IMG/VR virus record: IMGVR_UViG_3300009098_000018
Coordinates: 1-34,976 of that record
From: a virus
Direction: 5' to 3' (one strand)
DNA length: 34,976 nucleotides
Below, in pieces: positions 28,532 through 34,976 of the stretch. Under the pieces are notes generated by a model that was given only the letters and a program-made list of their open reading frames with translations, had not been told where the DNA came from and did no database searches. The first letter of the stretch is position 1, and every line of letters starts with the position of its first letter. The translations under genes and the position numbers were made by a program.

Positions 28532-30994
28532 ATGGCCTTCACCTCCCAACTCGGCATTCCCGAGAGTCACGCGGGCAACGAGATTCTGGGCGGCGGCGTC
28601 GCCGCGCCGGCGGGGGCGGGCGCGACCAGCCAGCCCGGCGGCGATCTGCGCGGCGATCGGGAGCGCGTCGCCCCCCGGCAAGGGCGCGGGCGCACCGACG
28701 ATCAGATCCTGCAGGAGATTCGCACCCGCTACGACTACGCGCAATCGGCCTGGTCGCCGATCGTCGACGAAGGCGATACGGACATGCGGTACGTCAGCGG
28801 CGATCCGTGGGATCCGATCGAGCGCAAGGAGCGGGAAGACGCGAACCGGCCCTGTCTCGCGCTGGATGAAATCGGCCAGTACACCAACCAGGTGATCAAC
28901 AACGTCCTGGCGAATCCGCGGGCGATGAAGTTCGCGCCGACGGGCAACGGCGCCAACGACCAGGGCGCGCAGTTCTACGCGAGCAAGGCGCGCGAAACCG
29001 AGTATCGCTCGCACGCGCAGCTGGCCTACACGACGGCGCATCAGAACGCGGTCGAGCGGTCCTTCGGCTGGGTGCGCGTGACGACGCGCGAGTCGTCCGA
29101 TCGCTCCTTCAATCAGGATCTCTGGATCGAGGACATCCCGAACCCCAACATGGTCCTGCCGGATCCGGACTTCAAGCGGCCGGATGGCAGCGACCTCCGG
29201 TACTTGTTCTACGTCGAACCGACGCCGATCCGGGAATTCAAGATCACCTGGCCGCACGCCGCCATTCAGGACTTCACGCTCGAACTGCGGACGCTCGCGC
29301 CGTCGTGGGTGAACGGCGATCGGCAGACGGTGAAGGTCGCCGAGTACTGGACGAAGGAACTCGTGCGGATGCGCCGCCTGCTGCTGATCAAACGCGCCGA
29401 CCGGCGCGGCCCACTCGAGATCTTCGAGGACGAGCTCGCGCCCGGCGCCCTCGCCACGCTCTCAGAGCTGATCCTCCGCGAGCGGGAGGTGCCCGAGCAC
29501 GAAGTCACGCAGTACATGACGAACGGCGTCGAGATCTTGAAGACGACGGCGTGGAAAGGCAAGTACATCCCGTTCGCCTCGTGCCTGGGCAAAGTGATCT
29601 ACGTCGACACGGGCAGCGGCCCGAAGCGGCAGATCCTCTCCATGGTGCGCCTGGCGCGGGATCCGGTCATGGCGCATGCGTACGGCTGGACGACCGAAGC
29701 GGAGATCGTCGGCGGCATTCCAAAGTTTCCGTACTTCGTCTATGAGGGGCAGCTGACGCCGAAGGAACTCGATCTCCTCGCGCGCTCGACGCGGGAGCCC
29801 GTCGCGGTCATCACGTTGAAACCGGTGGTCGATGGCGCGACGCAGCAAGTGCTGCCGCCGCCCGTCCGCCAGTCGTGGGATCCGGCGCTCGCCGGCATCG
29901 AACAATTCAAAGAGTCGGCCCGCCGTGCGATTCAGTCCGCGATCATGGGCTCGCCGCTGCCGACCGAGGCGCAGCGCCACAACGAAAAGTCCGGGATCGC
30001 GCTGAAGCAGATCGAGAAGAGCGGCCAGATCGGGAGCTTCCATTTCAACGCGCACTACGACGATCTGATCCGCCACGTCGGCGTCATCTTCGAGGACCTG
30101 CTCGACAAAATTCTCGACACGGCGCGCGACACGGGCATCCGCGACGCCGACGGCACGGCGAAGATCGTCCGCGTCAACGACCCGAAGCCCGACGCCAAGC
30201 ACTATCCGGACAACGTCGCGCACGATCAGGCGCTGCAGGCGTGGAAGGGCCGGCTCCCGAGCGGCTGCGAGGACTCGGTCGACACGAAGGGCGACTACCT
30301 CGTCACGGTCTCGAGCGGGCCGGCGGTCGACAGCGAGCGCGAGGCCGTCAACGAGTTCGTGCAGAGCCTGATGCAGATTCCGGTCGTGGCCGCGCAGTGC
30401 GCGGACCTCATCGTCCGGCTCCAGGCGGCCACGATGGGCTTCGGCCAGCTCTCACCGCTCCTCGACGAGCTCGCCGATCGCATCACGCCGCCGCAGTTCC
30501 GCAAACCGAAGGACGGCGAAGGGCCGGATCCGCAGCAACTCCGGCAGCAGCTCGCCCAGGGACAGCAGGAGGTGGGGCAGCTCAAGGAGATGCTCCAGAA
30601 GCTGAGCCAGGAGATCCTCACGAAGAAGGCCGAGACGGAGTCGCGGGAACGCATCGCCGCCGCGGACATCCAGAGCAAGGAAAAACTGGCGGCGCTCGAT
30701 CGCGAAACGAAACTCGGCGTGGCGGAGCTCGGCGCCAAGGTCGATCGCCTCACGCTGTTCATGGAAGAACGCGGCCGGGTGGGCGCGCAGCTCGCCGACG
30801 CGCATCAGGCGGATCTGGACCGCGCGCACGCCGTCGGCCTCGCCGGCATGGGCCAGGCGCACGCACTCGAGCAAGGGGACCAGGGGCACGCGCAGGCCCT
30901 CGAACAGAGCGACCAAGGGCACGCGCAGGCGCTCGAGCAAGGGCAGCAGGCCGCGGATCTCGCGCCGCCGGCCGACGCCGGCGCGGACGCCTGA
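28532..30994 (+). CDS. P22-type portal protein
   Basis: An 820-aa protein. 'RYDYAQSAWSPIVDEGDTDMRYVSGDPWDPIERKERE', 'RPCLALDEIGQYTNQVINNV', 'NAVERSFGWVRVTTRES', 'WIEDIPNPNMVLPDPDFKRPDGSDLRYLFY' and 'SPLPTEAQRHNEKSGIALKQIEKSGQIGSFHFNAHYDDLIRHVG' match the P22 portal family (725 aa in P22). The C terminus is a long coiled coil (about 650-760) and ends in Gln/His repeats; this corresponds to the P22 barrel but is elaborated. Twelve copies should form the DNA channel. The start follows the fibre stop directly. Confidence 0.9.
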   Translation: MAFTSQLGIPESHAGNEILGGGVAAPAGAGATSQPGGDLRGDRERVAPRQGRGRTDDQILQEIRTRYDYAQSAWSPIVDEGDTDMRYVSGDPWDPIERKEREDANRPCLALDEIGQYTNQVINNVLANPRAMKFAPTGNGANDQGAQFYASKARETEYRSHAQLAYTTAHQNAVERSFGWVRVTTRESSDRSFNQDLWIEDIPNPNMVLPDPDFKRPDGSDLRYLFYVEPTPIREFKITWPHAAIQDFTLELRTLAPSWVNGDRQTVKVAEYWTKELVRMRRLLLIKRADRRGPLEIFEDELAPGALATLSELILREREVPEHEVTQYMTNGVEILKTTAWKGKYIPFASCLGKVIYVDTGSGPKRQILSMVRLARDPVMAHAYGWTTEAEIVGGIPKFPYFVYEGQLTPKELDLLARSTREPVAVITLKPVVDGATQQVLPPPVRQSWDPALAGIEQFKESARRAIQSAIMGSPLPTEAQRHNEKSGIALKQIEKSGQIGSFHFNAHYDDLIRHVGVIFEDLLDKILDTARDTGIRDADGTAKIVRVNDPKPDAKHYPDNVAHDQALQAWKGRLPSGCEDSVDTKGDYLVTVSSGPAVDSEREAVNEFVQSLMQIPVVAAQCADLIVRLQAATMGFGQLSPLLDELADRITPPQFRKPKDGEGPDPQQLRQQLAQGQQEVGQLKEMLQKLSQEILTKKAETESRERIAAADIQSKEKLAALDRETKLGVAELGAKVDRLTLFMEERGRVGAQLADAHQADLDRAHAVGLAGMGQAHALEQGDQGHAQALEQSDQGHAQALEQGQQAADLAPPADAGADA
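30838..30950 (+). repeat. Short tandem repeat encoding the portal tail
   Basis: In-frame 30-base units encode HALEQGDQG HAQALEQSDQG HAQALEQGQQ. They extend the coiled-coil barrel end of the portal. Copy number could vary between relatives. Confidence 0.6.
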
Positions 30995-31224
30995 TGGCCA
31001 ACACCTTTGATGGCCTGCCGATCGTGGGCCAGGCGTTCGCCATCAAGGCGCACTGGCCGACGGTCGTGATTCAGTGCAGCTGCGAGGCCGAGACGATCCT
31101 CGTGCTCATGGGCACCGGCAACGTCGTGCCGTGTCCGGCGTGTCATCGCGCCTTCGCGATCGTCGACGAGATGAAGGTGGGCGTGGGGCAGGCGATTCAG
31201 CGCGGGGCGCTGTCGCCGTCGTAA
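30994..31224 (+). CDS. Small zinc ribbon protein after the portal
   Basis: A 76-aa protein (MANTFDGLPIVGQAFAIKAH, 'VVIQCSCEAETILVLMGTGNVVPCPACHRAFAI'). C-x-C and C-x2-C pairs form a zinc ribbon. It overlaps the portal stop as TGATG. The function is unknown; small zinc proteins in this place have been seen in other phages. Confidence 0.6.
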   Translation: MANTFDGLPIVGQAFAIKAHWPTVVIQCSCEAETILVLMGTGNVVPCPACHRAFAIVDEMKVGVGQAIQRGALSPS

Positions 31225-31239
31225 CCACAGGAGGCACTC

Positions 31240-31461
31240 ATGGGGGAGCAGAAGCCGAGCATCGGACGGATCGTGATCTACAACCATCCCGGCAGCGCAG
31301 ACGGGAAGTACCCGCCGACGCAGAGCCCGGCCATCATTCAAGCCGTCGCGCCCGATGGCACCGTGCGGCTGTTCGTCTTCGGCCCGAAGGGGCAGCACAT
31401 GGACGATGGCCTGACGCAAGGCGACGGGCCGTGTCAGTGGAATTGGCCGCCGCGCGTGTGA
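31240..31461 (+). CDS. Small conserved-type phage protein
   Basis: A 73-aa protein (MGEQKPSIGRIVIYNHPGSA, 'SPAIIQAVAPDGTVRLFVFGPKGQHMDDGL', 'CQWNWPPRV'). The pattern 'PS.GRIV.Y......AII..V..DGTV.LFVF.P.G...W.WP' is very common in phage genomes and looks like a small beta barrel. A perfect AGGAGG site is present. The function is unknown. Confidence 0.7.
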   Translation: MGEQKPSIGRIVIYNHPGSADGKYPPTQSPAIIQAVAPDGTVRLFVFGPKGQHMDDGLTQGDGPCQWNWPPRV

Positions 31462-31493
31462 CCAGTTGCGTTTAACCGATCCGGCTCCGCACA

Positions 31494-31583
31494 ATGGATT
31501 TCGACATGTGGCCAGCGGACGTGAACGAGCTGATGATTCGGCTCAAATTCTACTGGTCGCGCTCGATGTGGTTGCTCGTATGA
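31494..31583 (+). CDS. 29-residue peptide, doubtful
   Basis: MDFDMWPADVNELMIRLKFY, then WSRSMWLLV. It is amphipathic and Trp-rich, with no ribosome-binding site. It lies at the start of the 335-base gap before the scaffold gene and may be a real small peptide. Confidence 0.3.
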   Translation: MDFDMWPADVNELMIRLKFYWSRSMWLLV

Positions 31584-31621
31584 GATAGCCGACTCCCGCG
31601 GCGCGTCTAGAGCCTGCAGCT

Positions 31622-31748
31622 CGAAGAGCGGTCTCGTCCACCGCTGACGCTTCGCACAAGGGACTACACGATACGACGGCGTGTGATGGAAGGCCAGGAG
31701 CCTGAAAACTCCCGAGGCGCCCCACACGCCGTTTGTCGTTGTAGCCCT
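31622..31748 (+). ncRNA. Two-hairpin structured RNA candidate between portal and scaffold
   Basis: Hairpin A (31622-31654): CGAAG-AGCGGT pairs with ACCGCT-gacg-CTTCG. Hairpin B (31659-31748) is one long stem: AGGG pairs with CCCT (A bulge), CTAC with GTAG (T bulge), ACGA with TCGT, then a small internal loop and ACGGCGTGTG with CACACGCCGT. A branched top contains GGAG / CTCC around CCTGAAAA and GCC / GGC. About 22 base pairs form the main stem. No frame of good coding quality covers 31584-31796. Confidence 0.5.
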
Positions 31749-31796
31749 CGCATCCGGACGTACCGCCCGCTGGGACGAGCGCGCTGAGGGTCCGAC

Positions 31797-32846
31797 GTGG
31801 AACCAAGCGCCGCCGCTGCACCCGCGCAGCCCGCAGAACCGATCGCCGCGCCGCCGCTGACCGCGGCCGAAACAGCCGTCGCGGCGGATGACTTTGCCGC
31901 GTTTCATGCGGCCGACCGTGCGGAACGGCTCGGCAAGCCCTTGCCGGTCCCGGACGCGAAGCCTGCCGTCGTCGAGCCGCCCGCGGTCGTCGAGCCGCCG
32001 AAGGTCGTCTCCAAGCGTCAGCAGGACATCAACGACCGCATTCGCGACTCGACCGACCGCGCCACGGCGGATCTGCGGGCGGAAAACGAGCGCCTGCGTG
32101 CGCTGTTGCCGCCGACGCCGCCGGCGAAGGACCCCGCGAAGCCCGCGCCGATCGCGCTCGCGCCCGATCCGGCCGATCCGGAACCCGATGCGACAGACCT
32201 GACGCGGTATCCCGGCGGCGAGTACGACCCGAAATATTTGCGGGAAGTCGGCCGGTGGGATGCGCGTCAGGAACTCCGCACGCGTGACGCCGCGCACCAG
32301 GCCCGCACGCAGGCGACGCAGGCCGAGACGGAATTCCGCACGTCGGCCGGCGCGATGGCGAAAGCCTTCACGGACCGCATGACCGCCGATCCGACCTTCA
32401 AGGATCGGCTCGATCAGGATCTCCTTGGGCGGTTGATTCCGTTCGCCTCGCTACCCCCGGGCACCGCCGGCGGCCCGATCAACGCCATTGCGACGGAACT
32501 CCTCGCGACGCCCGACACGGCGCCCGAGATCGTCGCCTATCTCTCCGCGCACCCTGACGATCTGACGCGACTCACCGCCGTCGACGCGCAGGGGATTCCC
32601 GTGCTCTCGCCGCGCCAGCTCCTTCGCGAGCTCGGGCGCCTCGAGGCGCGGCTCACGCCGTCCGCCGCCCGCGATACGCCGCCGGCGCCGAAGACGGTCA
32701 CTGATGCCCCCGCTCCACCCGTCGTCCTCGGATCGCGCGCCGCCTCGGCCGCCGATCCCGTCGCGGACGCGATCAAGCGGGACGATTTCGCCACCTTCAA
32801 CCGGCTCGAGCTCGAGAAAGCCGCCGGGGCACGCCTCCACAGGTAA
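31797..32846 (+). CDS. Capsid scaffold protein
   Basis: A 349-aa protein. The N-terminal 150 residues are Ala/Pro/Glu-rich and disordered ('AAPAQPAEPIAAPPLTAAET', 'KPAVVEPPAVVEPPKVV'). Helical segments follow ('ARQELRTRDAAHQARTQATQAETEFR', 'LSPRQLLRELGRLEARLTPSA'). The C terminus 'DAIKRDDFATFNRLELEKAAGARLHR' is the short basic helical end typical of scaffolds that bind coat. It lies between portal and coat, the P22 position. Start is GTG with a GAGGG site six bases upstream. Confidence 0.75.
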   Translation: MEPSAAAAPAQPAEPIAAPPLTAAETAVAADDFAAFHAADRAERLGKPLPVPDAKPAVVEPPAVVEPPKVVSKRQQDINDRIRDSTDRATADLRAENERLRALLPPTPPAKDPAKPAPIALAPDPADPEPDATDLTRYPGGEYDPKYLREVGRWDARQELRTRDAAHQARTQATQAETEFRTSAGAMAKAFTDRMTADPTFKDRLDQDLLGRLIPFASLPPGTAGGPINAIATELLATPDTAPEIVAYLSAHPDDLTRLTAVDAQGIPVLSPRQLLRELGRLEARLTPSAARDTPPAPKTVTDAPAPPVVLGSRAASAADPVADAIKRDDFATFNRLELEKAAGARLHR

Positions 32847-32849
32847 ATC

Positions 32850-34103
32850 ATGGCTAACGCCTTTCAAACCGTCGACTGGATGTCGATGAAGTGTCTGTCG
32901 CTGCTGAAGAACAAGCTCGCAGTGGTCAGCAACTTCTCGACCGACGCGCAAGGGGATTTCGAAAAACCCTTTGCCGTCAACGACTCGATCCGGATGAAGA
33001 AACCGCAGCGCTTCCTCATCCGCAACGGCCTCGGCTACACGCCGGATCCGCTGAACCGCATCTTCACGACCATCAACCTGAACCAACCCTTCGGGATCGA
33101 CTTCGAGTGGGACTCGTACGAGAAGGCCGTCAAGATGGAACGGTCCAACGAGCAGCTCGAAACCGAGTACCTCGCGCCCGCGATGGCGCAGATCGCCCAG
33201 GAGATCGACTCCCGCGCCGCGCTCTGGGCCTATCAGAACAGCAACAACTTCGTCGGCGTGCTCGGCACCGATCCGACCTCGGACGTCTTTGACGGCACGT
33301 CGGCCGCCGCGCGGCAGCGGCTCGTCGAGCTCGGCGGCGCGAACGATGAAGGCAACCGCGTCTGCATCGTGCCGCCGAACATCATGCGCGCGGCCAAGAA
33401 GTCGTCGATCGCGTACTTCAACCCCGTCTCGGACATCAGCAAGCAGTTCCGCACGGGGATCGTCGGCTCGGGCGACGGCTTCGAGTGGTACGAGTCGATG
33501 TCGCTCTACTCTCACACGTCCGGCGTGTGGGCCGGCGCCGTCACGGTCACGACCGCACCCGTCAACGGCGCGACGACCTTGGCGGTGACGTGCACGAACG
33601 GGGACACGTTCCTCCAGGGCGACGCGTTCGATATCGCGAGCGTCTACCAGGTCAACCCGATGACGCGGCGCAAGACGACCTCCGTCTTGAAGCCGTTCGC
33701 CGTGACGGTGCCGACCACGGGCGCCTCGTCGGCGGCGACGCTCACGCTCAACATCCCGATCTACGGGCCGGGCTCGCAGTACCAGAACGTCGACGCCCTG
33801 CCGGTCGCCGGCGCGGCGCTCACGATGTTCCGCGGCACCGCGGCGCCGACCTCGGCGCACAGCGGGATCAACGGGCTCGCGTTCACCAAGCATGCCTTCG
33901 CGTTCGTCGGCGTGCCCCTCGAGAAGCCCTCGGGCTCGGTCGAGATCTGCTGGCAGCGGCGCGATCCGGAAAGCGGCGTCGCCATTCGGTTCATTCGGCA
34001 ATTCGACGGCCAGCTGTCGCGGATGATCAACCGCTTCGACTGCCTGATCGGCTTCGGCAACCTGTACAACGACGAGTGCTGCGTCCGCATCCTCGGCGCC
34101 TAG
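32850..34103 (+). CDS. Major capsid (coat) protein, P22 gp5-like
   Basis: A 417-aa protein. 'VSNFSTDAQGDFEKPFAVND', 'VKMERSNEQLETEYLAPAMAQIAQEIDSRAALWAYQN', 'VCIVPPNIMRAAKKSSIAYFNPVSDISKQFRTGIVGSGDGFEWYESMSLY' match P22-type coat proteins. The insertion region ('AVTVTTAPVNGATTLAVTCTNGDTF', 'VYQVNPMTRRKTTSVLKPF') fits the I-domain. 'ISKQFRTGIVG' and the C terminus 'LIGFGNLYNDECCVRILGA' are also typical. The length is close to P22 (430 aa). It lies three bases after the scaffold stop. Confidence 0.9.
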   Translation: MANAFQTVDWMSMKCLSLLKNKLAVVSNFSTDAQGDFEKPFAVNDSIRMKKPQRFLIRNGLGYTPDPLNRIFTTINLNQPFGIDFEWDSYEKAVKMERSNEQLETEYLAPAMAQIAQEIDSRAALWAYQNSNNFVGVLGTDPTSDVFDGTSAAARQRLVELGGANDEGNRVCIVPPNIMRAAKKSSIAYFNPVSDISKQFRTGIVGSGDGFEWYESMSLYSHTSGVWAGAVTVTTAPVNGATTLAVTCTNGDTFLQGDAFDIASVYQVNPMTRRKTTSVLKPFAVTVPTTGASSAATLTLNIPIYGPGSQYQNVDALPVAGAALTMFRGTAAPTSAHSGINGLAFTKHAFAFVGVPLEKPSGSVEICWQRRDPESGVAIRFIRQFDGQLSRMINRFDCLIGFGNLYNDECCVRILGA

Positions 34104-34117
34104 AAAGGAGACGGCAT

Positions 34118-34876
34118 ATGAAGACTCTGTTTCGCCGGGCCGTCTCGACGCTGATTGTCGGATGGCTCCTCTTCGCCGGATCGGCTGCGTTCGCGCAGAC
34201 GGTCCTGTCCTCCACGACCCTGTCCTCGGCCGTCACGACGGCCGCGGGACAGATCATGGTCGTCGCGTCCGCCACGGGGTTTACGGCCCCAGGCACCGGC
34301 GCGACGCTCGTCTACGCGTTGATCGATCGCGAAGCCGTCGCCGTCCGCACGGTGACGTCGACGACGATCGGGATTACGCGCGGGCAGCTCGGCACCCGGG
34401 CGACGCCGCACGCGAGCGGCGCGACCGTCTGGGTCGGGCCGCCGGTCGCCTACAACGGCTACATCCCGGGCGGGCAGTGCACGCGCTCCACGTTGCTCTA
34501 TGTGCCGTGGATCGTCTCGGGCGGCTCCAATCTCGGCGGCGAGGTGGGCGCGCTCTTCGATTGCCTGGGCGTCACGACGGCCGGGCAGTGGGTGCAGACC
34601 AACGGCGCGAACGGAATCGCCGTCGCGGGCAGCACCGTCTCCTCGGCCACCTCCGTCACGCCGACCGGCTCGTACTTCAAGATGTCCGGCACGGTCAATC
34701 CGGTCAGCACGATCGTCGTGCCGGCGGGCGCGGCCGCGGGCTTCCAGTTGGCGATTGAGCCGACGGGCGCGTGGGTGACCGACACGGCCGGCAACGTGCT
34801 CATCGCGAGTACGGCCGTCACCGGGAAGCTGATCATCATGACCTGGAACGGCGCCAAATGGGCGCCGTCGTACTGA
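34118..34876 (+). CDS. Exported protein after coat (decoration/fibre-like)
   Basis: A 252-aa protein. Residues 1-26 are a signal peptide ending AFA-Q. The mature part has beta modules: 'SAVTTAAGQIMVVASATGFT', 'LVYALIDREAVAVRTVTSTTIGITRGQLGTRATPHASGATVWVG' and 'PTGSYFKMSGTVNPVSTIVVPAGAAAGFQLAIEPTG'. The second part resembles the N-terminal module of the protein at 26111. An AAAGGAG site lies upstream. Head decoration proteins normally stay in the cytoplasm, so the signal is unexpected. Confidence 0.65.
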   Translation: MKTLFRRAVSTLIVGWLLFAGSAAFAQTVLSSTTLSSAVTTAAGQIMVVASATGFTAPGTGATLVYALIDREAVAVRTVTSTTIGITRGQLGTRATPHASGATVWVGPPVAYNGYIPGGQCTRSTLLYVPWIVSGGSNLGGEVGALFDCLGVTTAGQWVQTNGANGIAVAGSTVSSATSVTPTGSYFKMSGTVNPVSTIVVPAGAAAGFQLAIEPTGAWVTDTAGNVLIASTAVTGKLIIMTWNGAKWAPSY

Positions 34877-34888
34877 GGGGGGTGGCGC

Positions 34889-34976
34889 ATGGCGGCTGAT
34901 CTCAATACGACCACGCTGGCGGGGCCGATCACGGCCTCGCAGACCGTGATCCGGCTCACGTCGGCCTCGCTCGTCA
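34889..34976 (+). CDS. Start of another beta-rich structural protein (partial)
   Basis: The first 29 residues are MAADLNTTTLAGPITASQTV followed by IRLTSASLV. The pattern 'TTTLAGPITASQTVIRLTSAS' is common at the start of phage structural proteins and resembles the module at 34118 and 26111. The rest lies outside the window. A GAGGGGGG stretch acts as ribosome site. Confidence 0.6.
   Translation, partial: MAADLNTTTLAGPITASQTVIRLTSASLV

Noticed and set aside
31481-31560. tmRNA-like 5' end (GGATTTCGACA)
   Set aside because: Only this short match is present. There is no complementary acceptor partner, no T-arm GGTTCGA-type motif and no CCA end downstream, so it is chance similarity.
31678-31730. 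tRNA-like fold: GGCGTGT/ACACGCC acceptor and CTGAAAA loop
   Set aside because: The element is only 53 bases, the anticodon-like stem mispairs in the standard register, and no D or T arm is present. It is better explained as the top of the long hairpin.

Overview
The window is a fragment of a temperate, tailed double-stranded DNA phage (or prophage) with a very high G+C genome. A P22-like, podovirus-type head module is shown by a large terminase, a P22-type portal of 820 aa, a scaffold and a P22-type coat protein. Podovirus-style ejection and fibre proteins, a tyrosine integrase, Erf/YqaJ recombination genes and an O-like replication gene with iterons complete the picture. G/C-ending codons dominate. 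The host cannot be read directly. Small proteins with Asp-Thr-Thr/Glu-x-Asn-Pro motifs and the P-for-R integrase variant suggest an Acidobacteriota-like soil bacterium, but this is only a guess. No tRNA, rRNA, CRISPR array or IS element was seen.

Layout. (1) 1-4732, plus strand: virion-internal/ejection proteins, a fibre with a signal peptide, small proteins and a membrane-anchored coiled-coil protein. (2) 4748-9079, plus: secreted proteins (a degenerate M11-like protease, an unknown beta-rich protein and a collagen-like protein), small membrane/holin-like proteins, and a strong hairpin at 8861-8887. (3) 9085-9600: a divergent switch with an NrdR-like zinc ribbon and an XRE repressor on minus, and twin identical operators over two promoters. 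(4) 9713-12432, plus: early recombination operon (Erf annealing protein, YqaJ exonuclease, HNH nuclease). (5) 12433-15030, minus: a GT87 glycosyltransferase moron with its own promoter, and the integrase. (6) 15037-15932: a second divergent switch. (7) 15929-21158, plus: many small DNA-binding and zinc proteins, then a winged-helix replication protein carrying iterons. (8) 21174-22163, minus: a small regulatory operon. (9) 22312-34976, plus: terminase subunits, small proteins, a second fibre with a signal peptide, portal, a structured RNA candidate in a long non-coding gap, scaffold, coat, and a third exported protein. The late module runs off the right edge and ejection genes enter at the left edge, so the genome is probably circularly permuted with tail genes outside the window.

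Genes are packed with ATGA/GTGA/TGATG overlaps, which reveal several microproteins (21-57 aa). The most unusual features are: seven proteins with clear Sec signal peptides inside phage structural and late regions, including fibre-like virion proteins; a long structured RNA candidate between portal and scaffold; the twin-operator switch with a predicted leaderless repressor transcript; an iteron origin inside the replication gene; and a pseudo-metalloprotease in which the zinc motif is replaced.
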